From positions 308,699 through 372,698 of the forward strand of contig NZ_NSKB01000007.1 in NCBI RefSeq assembly GCF_002286975.1: a stretch of DNA of 64,000 nt, written 5' to 3'. The notes beneath the pieces are model-generated. The model was not told where the DNA came from and searched no databases. It saw nothing but the letters and a program-made list of their open reading frames with translations. Of this stretch, positions 8,620 to 17,075 are shown piece by piece (within the stretch, counting starts at the first letter, position 1; the number at the start of each line of letters is the position of its first letter). The translations under genes and the position numbers were made by a program. This stretch comes from Halomonas salipaludis (GTDB taxonomy: Bacteria; Pseudomonadota; Gammaproteobacteria; Pseudomonadales; Halomonadaceae).

Positions 8620-8660
8620 TCAGAATTATCATTACTACTTGAGCGCCGGCTCATGCTGCG

Positions 8661-9905
8661 TCAAGTGGCTGCCCCACCGGCAGCGGTTCGTGTTGCCGGG
8701 CGGTAAAGGAGCAAGCCCGCGGCGGCGACTGCCGCGAACGATGCCCCCGCGATGAAGGTGGCCGGGGCGCCGAACAGGCTCCACAAGGTCCCGGCAATGA
8801 TGCTTGCCAGCAGTAGCGCGCCCCCACTCACCAGGTTGAATATGCCGAAGGCGGTACCGCGCAGCTCGGCAGGTGCGTTATCGGCAACAAGCTTGGAGAG
8901 CAATCCCTGGGTAAGGGCCATATGCAGGCCCCAGCATGCGGCGCCAAGGAATACCGCCCACGATGATAGCGCCATGGCCAGTATGATGTCGGCGACAATC
9001 AGTGCCGCCAGCCCCAACAGCAGCAGCGCTCGTGACGACAACCGGTCGGCCGCGATCCCCGCCGGGTAGGCGAATCCGGCGTAGACGATATTCATGATGA
9101 TCATGATCGCGGGTACGTAGGCAATGGTGAGCCCGACATCCTGGGCGCGGAGGATCAGAAACGCCTCGCTGAAGCGTGCCAGGATGAATACTGCCCCCAA
9201 CGCAACCACCAGCCAGAAACGCAGTGGCAGGCGTGTGGCGTGTGCCAGTGTCAGGCGCTTTCGGGCGCCTGGGGGATGTTCTGGAGAGGTGGGCTCGTGC
9301 ACCGTGAATGTCAGCAGCATCGCGATGAGCGCCGGTACCACCGCCACCCACAGCACGAGTTGGACATCGCCGGCGAGCCAGAGCATGAATAGCACCGCCA
9401 GCAGCGGACCGAGAAAGGCACCGACAGAATCCAGGGATTGGCGCAGGCCGTAAGCTGCCCCCCGCAGCCGTGGGGGGACGATATCGGCCACCAGAGCGTC
9501 ACGCGGGGCGCCGCGGATACCCTTGCCGATGCGGTCGACGAAGCGTGCCCCGAATACCCACTCGACCGTCGGTGCGAGCGGAAATACCGGTTTGGTAAGT
9601 GCGCTCAGTGAGTAACCGAGCACGACGAGAAACTTGCGCCTGCGAAAGAAATCGCTGATCGCCCCGGAAAAAACCTTGGTGACCGCGGCAGTCGCGGCAG
9701 AGACACCTTCGATGATTCCGATCGTCAGCATGGATGCGCCAAGCACGCTGGTCATGAAGATCGGCAGCAGGCTATGGACCAGCTCCGACGAGATATCCAT
9801 GAACATCGACACCATCCCGAGTACCCAGATGCTTCTCGGCAGGGAGCGATGGGCGCTTCCCGCGGCAGCCGGTGGCTGGGGGGAGTCGGGGCTTGGTGAA
9901 GCCAT
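8661..9905 (-). CDS. MFS transporter, probable siderophore exporter
   Basis: 414 residues with about 12 hydrophobic segments and the MFS loop 2-3 motif in the form GAISDFFRRRKFLV. RIGKGIRGAPRDALVAD follows segment 4, typical of a distinct MFS group that often sits beside siderophore or iron genes. The ATG at 9905 has AGGAGA as ribosome site. It converges on the peptide exporter with a 41-bp gap and has a Fur-like box 120 bp upstream. Export of the hydroxamate across the inner membrane is inferred from context and was not shown by sequence. Confidence 0.8.
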   Translation of the reverse strand: MASPSPDSPQPPAAAGSAHRSLPRSIWVLGMVSMFMDISSELVHSLLPIFMTSVLGASMLTIGIIEGVSAATAAVTKVFSGAISDFFRRRKFLVVLGYSLSALTKPVFPLAPTVEWVFGARFVDRIGKGIRGAPRDALVADIVPPRLRGAAYGLRQSLDSVGAFLGPLLAVLFMLWLAGDVQLVLWVAVVPALIAMLLTFTVHEPTSPEHPPGARKRLTLAHATRLPLRFWLVVALGAVFILARFSEAFLILRAQDVGLTIAYVPAIMIIMNIVYAGFAYPAGIAADRLSSRALLLLGLAALIVADIILAMALSSWAVFLGAACWGLHMALTQGLLSKLVADNAPAELRGTAFGIFNLVSGGALLLASIIAGTLWSLFGAPATFIAGASFAAVAAAGLLLYRPATRTAAGGAAT

Positions 9906-10027
9906 GTGGATTGTTCTCCTGACGCGTACTGTCCGTTCGTGCGGGCGGGGATGGTTCAGGAGGTGTGGGTTTTTGCTTGCTATGGTGCTCCCGATGCCCT
10001 GCGCGTGCTTTTGCAGGGCATTGTATG

Positions 10028-10046
10028 TGAATAAGAATCATTCGTG
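10028..10046. promoter_or_regulatory. Fur-like box upstream of MFS gene
   Basis: GTGAATAAGAATCATTCGT matches the 19-bp Fur consensus at about 12 of 19 positions, including the AATAAGAATCATT core also found at 23069. Confidence 0.55.
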
Positions 10047-10092
10047 CAAATGTGTTGCGGATTTCACGGCAAATGGCGCCGTTGGCGACCTA

Positions 10093-10386
10093 CTACTGTG
10101 ATGTATCTAGCTTGGGGTAACGCTGCCGAGTATGCACCACATCGATGATAGCGACATGCTCGGTGGTAATGCGATAGACCACCAGGTAGTTAGGATGCAC
10201 GACGGCTTCTCGAGTACCAGGGACACGGCCGTGACGGTATAGGTAAGGGTGTTGAGGCAGCGCCTGTACCGTCTCCTCGATCACCTCTTGAAGCGCTAGC
10301 GCCGCATAAGGATTGCGGTCACTCAGGTAATTGAGAATGGTCCACAACGACTCGCGAGCTTGGGGTTTCCACTCAATCGTTAGCAT
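10093..10386 (-). CDS. RelE/ParE-family toxin
   Basis: 97 residues with the RelE/ParE layout: IEWKPQARESLWTILNYLSD at the start, a central LPQHPYLYRHGRV-like segment, and the VVHPNYLVVYRI and IIDVVHTRQRYP strands. RelE-type members cleave mRNA on ribosomes, ParE-type members poison gyrase; the sequence alone does not decide. The ATG overlaps the 3' end of the antitoxin gene by 14 bases, the normal order antitoxin then toxin. Confidence 0.85.
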   Translation of the reverse strand: MLTIEWKPQARESLWTILNYLSDRNPYAALALQEVIEETVQALPQHPYLYRHGRVPGTREAVVHPNYLVVYRITTEHVAIIDVVHTRQRYPKLDTSQ

Positions 10387-10564
10387 GGCGGCGACGCTTG
10401 GACTCCACCAAGGCTCGCATCTCGGCCATCACATCGTCATGTGCGATCGTGGGGCGTGGATCATCCATGCTGCGCTGGACGCGCTCACGAAACCAGCGAT
10501 CATAGCGCTCTGCTTGTTCTTGAGTCTCGAACTCAGAGACAAGAGGATCTAGTCGTGTGCTCAT
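10373..10564 (-). CDS. Antitoxin of the RelE/ParE pair
   Basis: 63 residues, charged and largely helical (FETQEQAERYDRWFRERVQR ...). It overlaps the toxin gene that follows. The size, order and PTIAHDDVMAEMRALVE-type C-terminal helix fit RelB/ParD-like antitoxins that neutralise the toxin and repress the pair. It sits between the MFS exporter and the import ATPase with no relation to iron genes. Confidence 0.75.
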   Translation of the reverse strand: MSTRLDPLVSEFETQEQAERYDRWFRERVQRSMDDPRPTIAHDDVMAEMRALVESKRRRHAND

Positions 10565-10623
10565 ATCCGCTCCTCTTCCATTGTCCCCAGTTTACGCCAT
10601 CTTATCGGATGTGTCTGGTGTAC

Positions 10624-11391
10624 CTAGCACGCCACGGCGATGCGATGCTCGCCGTTGGGGTGGGGCATGACCTGCATGGGCAAACCGTAGATCGCTTCCA
10701 GGGTGGCGTCGGTCATCATCTCTTCGGGGGAGCCGTGGGCCAGCACCCGGCCGCTGTGCAGGGCGAGCAGTTCGTCGCAGTAGCGCGAGGCCATGTTGAT
10801 GTCGTGGAGCACGATGATCACGCATAGCTTGAGTTCGTCGCACAGCTTGCGGATCAGTGCCAGCACTTCCATCTGATGGGAGATATCCAGTGCGGCCAGC
10901 GGTTCGTCGAGGAGCAGGAAGCGACTCTCCTGGGCCAGCAGCATGGCCAGCCACACCCGCTGGCGCTCGCCGCCGGATAGGGTGTCCACCAGCCGGTCGG
11001 CGAAGTCCTCGGTATGGCTGAGTTCGATGGCGCGCTCGACAGCGGCCTTGTCCTCTTGGGTGTGGCGGCCCAGTAGCCCATGCCAGGGGTAGCGCCCGAA
11101 GCTGATCAGCTCGCGGCCGATGAGATTCTCGGCGCTAGGCAGGTGCTGGGGCAGATAGGCCACCCGGCGGGCGAACTCGCGCTGGCCCCAGTCACGCACG
11201 GGGCGGCCATCCAGCAGCACCTCGCCTTGGCTGACGGGCTGCTGTTGGGCGAGCAGCTTGATTAGGGTCGATTTCCCCGAGCCGTTATGGCCGATCAAGC
11301 CGTAGATCTTTCCCTCCTCGAAACGGTGCTCCACGGGATGGAGCAGACAGGTGCCGTTGACCTCGAAGGTAGCGCCCTTGACCTCGAACAT
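10624..11391 (-). CDS. fhuC: Ferric-siderophore import ATPase, FhuC type
   Basis: 255 residues from ATG 11391, which has AAGGA seven bases upstream; an earlier ATG (11424) has no ribosome site. Walker A GHNGSGKST is at residues 34-42, then the Q-loop YLPQHL, signature LSGGERQRVW, Walker B LLLDEPLAALD and the switch LHDIN. These are FhuC/FepC marks. It is the only import ATPase in the window and should drive the FhuB-type permease 28 kb away at 39554, serving all five FhuD-like proteins. A Fur-like site (11430-11447) lies just upstream. The distance from its permease suggests later insertion of the defence block. Confidence 0.88.
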   Translation of the reverse strand: MFEVKGATFEVNGTCLLHPVEHRFEEGKIYGLIGHNGSGKSTLIKLLAQQQPVSQGEVLLDGRPVRDWGQREFARRVAYLPQHLPSAENLIGRELISFGRYPWHGLLGRHTQEDKAAVERAIELSHTEDFADRLVDTLSGGERQRVWLAMLLAQESRFLLLDEPLAALDISHQMEVLALIRKLCDELKLCVIIVLHDINMASRYCDELLALHSGRVLAHGSPEEMMTDATLEAIYGLPMQVMPHPNGEHRIAVAC

Positions 11392-11429
11392 GATGGTTTC
11401 CTTGCGCGGGTAGTCGATTCCCATAGAGT

Positions 11430-11447
11430 AAACGAGAATCGTTGTCT
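11430..11447. promoter_or_regulatory. Fur-like box upstream of fhuC
   Basis: AACGAGAATCGTTGTC resembles AATGAGAATCATTATC, a common Fur-site form, at 13 of 16 positions. It ends about 40 nt upstream of the chosen ATG. Confidence 0.6.
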
Positions 11448-11656
11448 TTATCTACCGTGTTTGACTGCCTTGGGCGGATAGCCGAAGAAACGCGCGAAGG
11501 CTGTGCTGGAGAGCGTGCTTGGCAGCCGCGATTTGGCGGGCTTTACCCCCTCCTGGTCGGTTGAACATGCGTAGGGCAACAGGGAGTGTCGTTCGGAGCA
11601 AATCTGTTTTACACTGAAAGCAGTTTTGCTTCGACCTTGGAACAAAGGGTGGAATC

Positions 11657-12109
11657 ATGTCTGCTACCAAGTCTTTCACCGCCAAGGATGTTTGTGCCGC
11701 CTTGGGCGGTATTAGCCGCTCAAGGCTGCACACATGGGCGCAGTTGCCACCTTTTTCCGACATACCGACGCGTGAGAGAAGCGCGCGACGCTATACGAAG
11801 GCCGATCTGCTGACGTTTGCCGTGTTGCAAACGCTCGAAGAGGCTTTCGGCATGAAGCGCGGGAATATGGGCAGCATTTCAGCCGCTGTCCACCATTATG
11901 TCAGCGCGCCACGCCAAGCGCCGCTGGAAGAGTGGGTCTTCATCCCGTGGGGCGAAGGATTCGTACGTTCGGTGCAGGAGAGCATCGCCAGCCCCGGTTG
12001 GGTGATTGATATGGCCAGGGAGCGTGAGCGTATCGATCTCTACCTGGGGCTCACCCCACCGCAGCAGGAGCTTCCCTTGATCACGAACGTCAAGTCGGGG
12101 CGCCAATAG
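11657..12109 (+). CDS. MerR-like helix-turn-helix regulator of the methylase operon
   Basis: 150 residues. The N-terminal 65 residues look like a MerR-type winged helix (FTAKDVCAALGGISRSRLHTW, then RRYTKADLLTFAVLQTL), while the rest has no recognised ligand-binding domain. The ATG has GGTGGAA upstream. The methyltransferase gene starts 8 bases after its stop, so the three genes 11657-15842 are one operon. It may act as a controller protein, as in restriction-modification systems, delaying nuclease expression; this is inferred from position. Confidence 0.7.
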   Translation: MSATKSFTAKDVCAALGGISRSRLHTWAQLPPFSDIPTRERSARRYTKADLLTFAVLQTLEEAFGMKRGNMGSISAAVHHYVSAPRQAPLEEWVFIPWGEGFVRSVQESIASPGWVIDMARERERIDLYLGLTPPQQELPLITNVKSGRQ

Positions 12110-12117
12110 GCTGGCTT

Positions 12118-15108
12118 ATGGATGTGTTACTTGAATTCGGTGCACCTAGCGAGAGCTGCGTTGATCTGCACGACGAGCAGGATGTTCGACGCCTGAGATA
12201 CACCGATCTGGTGCGGAATCGCCAAACGCCACTGGTCGACTATGTGGTCGAGCAGCAGGCTCAAGCGCTACTCTATGTTGTCGATCAAGCCCGTTTGCGT
12301 CACGACGATGTGCCGATTACGAGACTTCAGCGAACCCTGGCCATGCGTGGTGAGCCTGCCTGGCTGGGGGTATTGAAGCCGGGCCGACTGGATATTTATG
12401 CCACTGACTTGCAGCCTGCTGCTGCTGTCGAACCCGTCTGGTTTTCGCGAGACTCCCAGGAGGCCCCGAGCATTCTCCCAAGGCTAGCGCAGGGGGAAAG
12501 CCTTGCCCCGCCCGCCACGCTACGTCTACGCGATGCGCTACTCGACTTGATGACTGATGCCGGTGAAGCGCTACGTGGCCTTGGCGTATCGACTCACGAG
12601 GCCATCGCCCTGACCGGGCGAGCGCTTTTCCTGCGTTACTTGATTGGGCGCAAGATCGTACTGCCTGACCATCTGCCGAAAATCGCGCCCAGTGCTGCAT
12701 CGCTGGATGCCTGTATGAGCAACGACGCCACACTGGCAGAGACAAACCTCTGGTTGGATAACACTTTTAATGGTGATCTCCTCGCACTCCCCGAAACGGA
12801 TTACGCTGCTTATTTTCGTCAGCTTGTTCAACAACACGGACAGGCCGTCACGCAACCCTTGAGTGCAATCTTGACACTCGATACTGCCATTGAACCGGGG
12901 GTGTCACAACGACGCTTGGCGTGGGGGGATCTGGACTTCGACCATCTACCCATCGGTCTGTTGAGCGAGACCTATGAAGAACTGATTCATCGTTTCGATA
13001 AATCGGCGCGTCACGCCACCAGTGTCTATTACACGCCCTATCACATCGCCGAATATATGGCAGAAGAGGCGTTTCACGGGCTTCCGGAGGGTTCGGAAGC
13101 GCGGCTGCTGGATCCTGCCTGCGGCGCTGGCGTGTTTTTAGTGGCGGGGTTGCGCAAGCTGGTGGAACTACGCTTTCGTGAAACTGGCGAGCGGCCAACA
13201 CGTGAGCAGATCCGGGGAATTCTCCATCAACAAGTGGTAGGTTTCGATACCAATGGCCATGCACGCACCCTGGCGGCATTGGCTTTATACCTCACCGCGC
13301 TGGAGCTTGACCCACATCCGGCGCCGGTGGAAGCACTGCGCTTCAAGAAACTGGAAGGCAGCGCCCTGATTGATGTCGCCGACCCGGGCAGCCAAACCGG
13401 TGAGTTGGTACCCATGGCAGGAAGCCTGGGCGACCATGTATTCGATCACTACCGTGACACTTTCGATGTGGTGATTGGCAATCCCCCTTGGACTAGCCTG
13501 AGCGTGAAATACGGCGCCATTGACTGCATTTTTACCCGGCGGTGCCGTGAGGTGGCTGCCCGGCGCGGCCTGGATAAGATTGCAGCCAACTACCATAATC
13601 CGGATCGTGTGCCTGACCTGCCTTTCGTTTGGGGAGCCATGGCGTGGGCCAAGCCTGGTGGTCGAATAGCCCTGGCACTGGCCGGTCGCTGGCTGTTCAA
13701 GCAGTCCTCAAAGGGCGTTGCCGCCCGCAATGCACTGTTCGAAGCGTTGAAGGTTACGGGCATACTCAATGGCGCCGCGTTGCGACAAACCCAGGTCTGG
13801 CCCAGTGTGGATCAGCCGTTTTGCTTGCTGTTTGCCGACAATGTGTTGCCGGAACCGAATGACCAATTCGTTTTCGTCAGCCCGCACTATGAGCCGGATT
13901 TGAATGATAAGGGTCTGTTGAGGGTCGATGCTAGTGATGCCAGCCCAGTGGCTTTTAGTCTGGTGATGAGCACCCCGGCTGCACTGAAGACTCTGTATCG
14001 CGGCACGGTGCTGGATATGGCCATTGTCAACAAGATCAAGCAGCGTGCGAAGTCTACGATAGGCGATTATTGGAAGGCGAGCTCCGGGCTTAACAAAGGA
14101 CGAGGCTTTCAGGTGGCCAGCCGCGCCCAAGACGATACCTTTCTAGATGGAAAGCCAGAATTGCAGGCGGATTATGACCGCCACCCATTTAGAGTGCTCA
14201 ATCAGACGCTGGATGGCTATATTCCGCGTGGACTTCACCGCACTAGGGCTCCTGAAATTTATAAAGCTCCATTGCTACTCGTCAGAGAGGCAAGTCGACA
14301 AGATCGCGGGCGCGGTCGAGCCTTGATAAGCGACTCTGATCTTGCTTACTCGGAGTCGTTCTGCGGCTATTCGGGTGCAGAGCATCCACAAGGCGATTTT
14401 CTGATTCGCTATCTGTTGGTCGCCATTCATAGCCAATTATTTGAATACGCTGCGCTGATGACGAGTGGAAAGTTTGGTGTCGAGCGTGAAGCCTTTCAGG
14501 TGTTGGATATCGACCGCTTCCCGTTTATTCCACCGGAGACTCTGTCAAATGAGCAGCGCCAGTCCATAGCAATTTGTGCTCAGCAGCTGATCGACAATGA
14601 ACCTGACTGGCCAATGTTGGATCGCAGCGTGGCGCAACTCTATGGGTTGTCGTTGGCTGATCAGCAAGTCGTGTCCGATACCCTGGCGATCAATGCCCCC
14701 TACGCCTCTGCACGTGACAGAGGTCTAGCTCATATTTCGAAACAGCAGGCCCAAATATTCATTGATAGCCTGGAAAAAGACCTGGCCGCTGTCTTTGAAG
14801 TTGGGGGGCATAGTGTACGGGTGCAGTCGCTCAACAGCGCAAGTGAGGCTCTGCCTTGGCGTTTCTTTTCCATTTCCTTGGACGAAGCAGCCCCACCACC
14901 TGGACTTCCCGAGCAGTGGGTTAATCAGGCGGGTGGCCTCGGTGTTAGTCGAATCACCTTGCTGAGCGCAGATCAGTCAAGTCTGATCGTGGGCTTGCTC
15001 AACCGCTACCGATACTGGACGCAGAGCCAGGCCCGGCTGCTGGCATCAGAGCTGATCTGGGAATTTGGGGCACGTTTAGAGGAGCTCAGTCAGCAATGCG
15101 AGGACTGA
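12118..15108 (+). CDS. Large adenine-N6 DNA methyltransferase (Eco57I/N6_Mtase type)
   Basis: 996 residues. SAM-binding motif I reads LLDPACGAGVFLVAGL (about residue 327) and catalytic motif IV reads DVVIGNPPW (about 450), the NPPW of adenine-N6 enzymes. SVYYTPYHIAEYM just before motif I is the usual lead-in of HsdM/Eco57I/PglX-like proteins. About 320 residues precede the catalytic core and about 400 follow, enough for a target-recognition region. No nuclease motif was seen in the N-terminal part, which fits a separate nuclease encoded next. Its 3' end overlaps the nuclease gene by 13 bases. Type IIG, BREX PglX and DISARM enzymes share this core, but none of the BREX or DISARM partner genes are nearby. 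Confidence 0.82.
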   Translation: MDVLLEFGAPSESCVDLHDEQDVRRLRYTDLVRNRQTPLVDYVVEQQAQALLYVVDQARLRHDDVPITRLQRTLAMRGEPAWLGVLKPGRLDIYATDLQPAAAVEPVWFSRDSQEAPSILPRLAQGESLAPPATLRLRDALLDLMTDAGEALRGLGVSTHEAIALTGRALFLRYLIGRKIVLPDHLPKIAPSAASLDACMSNDATLAETNLWLDNTFNGDLLALPETDYAAYFRQLVQQHGQAVTQPLSAILTLDTAIEPGVSQRRLAWGDLDFDHLPIGLLSETYEELIHRFDKSARHATSVYYTPYHIAEYMAEEAFHGLPEGSEARLLDPACGAGVFLVAGLRKLVELRFRETGERPTREQIRGILHQQVVGFDTNGHARTLAALALYLTALELDPHPAPVEALRFKKLEGSALIDVADPGSQTGELVPMAGSLGDHVFDHYRDTFDVVIGNPPWTSLSVKYGAIDCIFTRRCREVAARRGLDKIAANYHNPDRVPDLPFVWGAMAWAKPGGRIALALAGRWLFKQSSKGVAARNALFEALKVTGILNGAALRQTQVWPSVDQPFCLLFADNVLPEPNDQFVFVSPHYEPDLNDKGLLRVDASDASPVAFSLVMSTPAALKTLYRGTVLDMAIVNKIKQRAKSTIGDYWKASSGLNKGRGFQVASRAQDDTFLDGKPELQADYDRHPFRVLNQTLDGYIPRGLHRTRAPEIYKAPLLLVREASRQDRGRGRALISDSDLAYSESFCGYSGAEHPQGDFLIRYLLVAIHSQLFEYAALMTSGKFGVEREAFQVLDIDRFPFIPPETLSNEQRQSIAICAQQLIDNEPDWPMLDRSVAQLYGLSLADQQVVSDTLAINAPYASARDRGLAHISKQQAQIFIDSLEKDLAAVFEVGGHSVRVQSLNSASEALPWRFFSISLDEAAPPPGLPEQWVNQAGGLGVSRITLLSADQSSLIVGLLNRYRYWTQSQARLLASELIWEFGARLEELSQQCED

Positions 15109-15842
15109 TGACAGGGGGTGGAGTGGCCGGAAGCCCCTGCGAGATTCCCATGTCTCTTATGGTGGTGGTTCAGAATACCCTTGCTCACGCTTGGCGACTT
15201 CTGCTCGAACAGGTCGACAATGGACAGTTTGCCATCTGCGGGGAAGAGGAAGATACGATCACCGAACGGCTCTATATGATCCTGGATGATCTCTACACCA
15301 ATGAGCCGGATACCATTCAAGGATTTTCACTGTTTCAGCTCCCGGTTCGGGAAGGCAATTTGGCTAACCGAGCAGGGGACAAGCGCGATAACCAGCCCGA
15401 TCTCGCCTTTCGCCCGCTAAGAGGGCTACTGGATACGCGAAGCAGTGCCATGGCAGCGATCTTCGTCGAGTGCAAGCCCATCGATTCGAAACATCCGGTT
15501 GGTAGCACCTATTGCAAGGCAGGTATCAGTCGGTTCGTCAGGGAGGATTACGCTTGGGCCGTGGATCGCGCCATCATGCTGGGGTATGTTCGCAATATCT
15601 GCCCACTACCCGAAGGGTTGGCGTATGTACTTAACCACGATGCTGGCCGTAAGGCATATCATGTCGAGGAAGGCTTGAGGCACCTGGGGAAGACCCCAGC
15701 GGGAGACGACGTTTACGGTAGCGTCCATCGGCGTGGAGCGAGCACTTCGCCGTGCCCTGATGAAAGCTCTCCTATCACCCTGCACCACCTTTGGCTTAGG
15801 CCCGTAGCGCCTTGCGAGCCTACCCGGTGTCACGTCCGGTAG
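15096..15842 (+). CDS. Putative PD-(D/E)XK restriction nuclease
   Basis: 248 residues if the ATG at 15096 is used (other in-frame ATGs at 15108 and 15150). The stretch DNQPDLAF ... IFVECKPID has the spacing and order of a PD-(D/E)XK core (PD, about 20 residues, ExK). SRFVREDYAWAVDRAIMLGYV and the final ITLHHLWLRP resemble helices and strands that follow such cores. It overlaps the methyltransferase gene, so the pair plausibly cuts and protects the same sites. The N-terminal part contains no recognised domain. Family assignment rests on the motif only. Confidence 0.62.
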   Translation: MRGLMTGGGVAGSPCEIPMSLMVVVQNTLAHAWRLLLEQVDNGQFAICGEEEDTITERLYMILDDLYTNEPDTIQGFSLFQLPVREGNLANRAGDKRDNQPDLAFRPLRGLLDTRSSAMAAIFVECKPIDSKHPVGSTYCKAGISRFVREDYAWAVDRAIMLGYVRNICPLPEGLAYVLNHDAGRKAYHVEEGLRHLGKTPAGDDVYGSVHRRGASTSPCPDESSPITLHHLWLRPVAPCEPTRCHVR

Positions 15843-15875
15843 CGCTGGAGGATAGCGGCGCACATCAACACTCCC

Positions 15876-17075
15876 TTATGTCACGCCTTCGGTTGCCGCC
15901 ACCGCACGCTCGACGGCGCTGAAGGTGATACGCTCCTGCTCTAGTCGCACCCGCTCGCCCAAGCGGTCTGCGTGCAGTTCCTCGAACAGTGCCTGCTCGT
16001 CGGCGGTAAGCCGGGTGGGGTGGCCGGTGTAGCGCTTGTCCTCGGGCTCCTGGCCCCATAGAGGTTGGTGGGCCATCAGGGTGGCGCGGTCCATCAACAG
16101 GGAGCGCGCATGGGGCAGGCCGGCACGCAGGCGGTTGAGGATGCCGAAGCCGTGGGTATCGATGTCGCCCCAGTACCAGATGGCGGTATCGTGCAGCCAG
16201 GGGATCTCTCTCAGCCGCTCCAGGCCATAGCCCAGCCCGAAGATCACCAGGCTACCGGCGGCGTCGGGGAAGGCCAGGCCATTGGTGCGGTTCTCGGTGA
16301 TGAACACGCGCCGCACCGGCAGGTTCAGCCCGGCGAACTCCTCCGGCGGAACCGCGATATCGCGCATACCGTGGATGGCCAGCGCCTGGTCGAGTAGGCG
16401 AAAGCGGGTCTGTGGCGCTTCCGTGCGCAGGCCATAGCGACGCGCGAAGCCCTTGACGCCGCTGGCATCGCGCTGGATGGCGGTCGCCGGTAGCACCACA
16501 TCCAGCAGCTCGACGAGCAGGCTCCGGCGAGTTTCGATGAACTTGGTGTCGACGCCGGGGATATCCAATTGGCGCAGGTAGAGCCCCGGCCGCGGATTGG
16601 CCAGGAACCACGCCAACACGGCCAGCAGGCGTGGCCAGTCGTCGGCGTGGCGTAGCACGCTGAGGGGGCGGCGCGCTATCCAATCCCGCAGCTCGGGATG
16701 GTGGTGGAGCAGGGTGTCGGCCAGGGCCTGGAAGCGCTGGGCATCCTGTTGGCGACCAATCAGGCGCAGCGCCTGGGCCTCATCGGGGATCACCGCTGCC
16801 ACCGGAATGGCGTTGCTGCCGTGGACCCGGTTGTTGACCTGCTGCCAGCGCAGGTCGTAGCCGTAGCCGCGTCTCTCCTGGCTCTGCTCCCTCAGCTCGT
16901 TCACCCAGTCCATCACCGCGCCAAAGCGCTCGGTAATATCACGTGCGCTGGGGCGGCGCAGGCGGATCTCCAGGGGGAACAGCGATTCGCCGGACATCCG
17001 GGCGGCGAGAAGGCGGCCGCTGTCCCAGGCCTTTTCCAGTTGCGCGCGGATGGTGGCGGGGGTACTCCAGCTCAT
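15876..17075 (-). CDS. jetD: Wadjet JetD (TOPRIM nuclease subunit, MksG-like)
   Basis: 399 residues with the DUF3322-DUF2220 layout. The TOPRIM core is visible as FITENRTNGLAFP (catalytic glutamate, about residue 258) and WYWGDIDTHGFGILNRLR (DxD, about residue 303). JetD cleaves closed-circular plasmid DNA after the JetABC motor loads it. It ends the jetABCD operon: its ATG overlaps the stop of jetC by 4 bases. It converges on the nuclease gene at 15096 with a 33-bp gap, marking the join of two defence units. Confidence 0.9.
   Translation of the reverse strand: MSWSTPATIRAQLEKAWDSGRLLAARMSGESLFPLEIRLRRPSARDITERFGAVMDWVNELREQSQERRGYGYDLRWQQVNNRVHGSNAIPVAAVIPDEAQALRLIGRQQDAQRFQALADTLLHHHPELRDWIARRPLSVLRHADDWPRLLAVLAWFLANPRPGLYLRQLDIPGVDTKFIETRRSLLVELLDVVLPATAIQRDASGVKGFARRYGLRTEAPQTRFRLLDQALAIHGMRDIAVPPEEFAGLNLPVRRVFITENRTNGLAFPDAAGSLVIFGLGYGLERLREIPWLHDTAIWYWGDIDTHGFGILNRLRAGLPHARSLLMDRATLMAHQPLWGQEPEDKRYTGHPTRLTADEQALFEELHADRLGERVRLEQERITFSAVERAVAATEGVT

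Noticed and set aside
10592..10954. 120-codon minus-strand frame inside fhuC
   Set aside because: It lies in another frame of the well-supported ATPase gene and has no motif.
11448..11645. Possible remnant of a regulator (minus strand, ending FARFFGYPPKAVKHGR)
   Set aside because: The ending faintly recalls a DNA-binding protein end, but there is no second motif and no start. The region is best treated as a leader of the operon at 11657.
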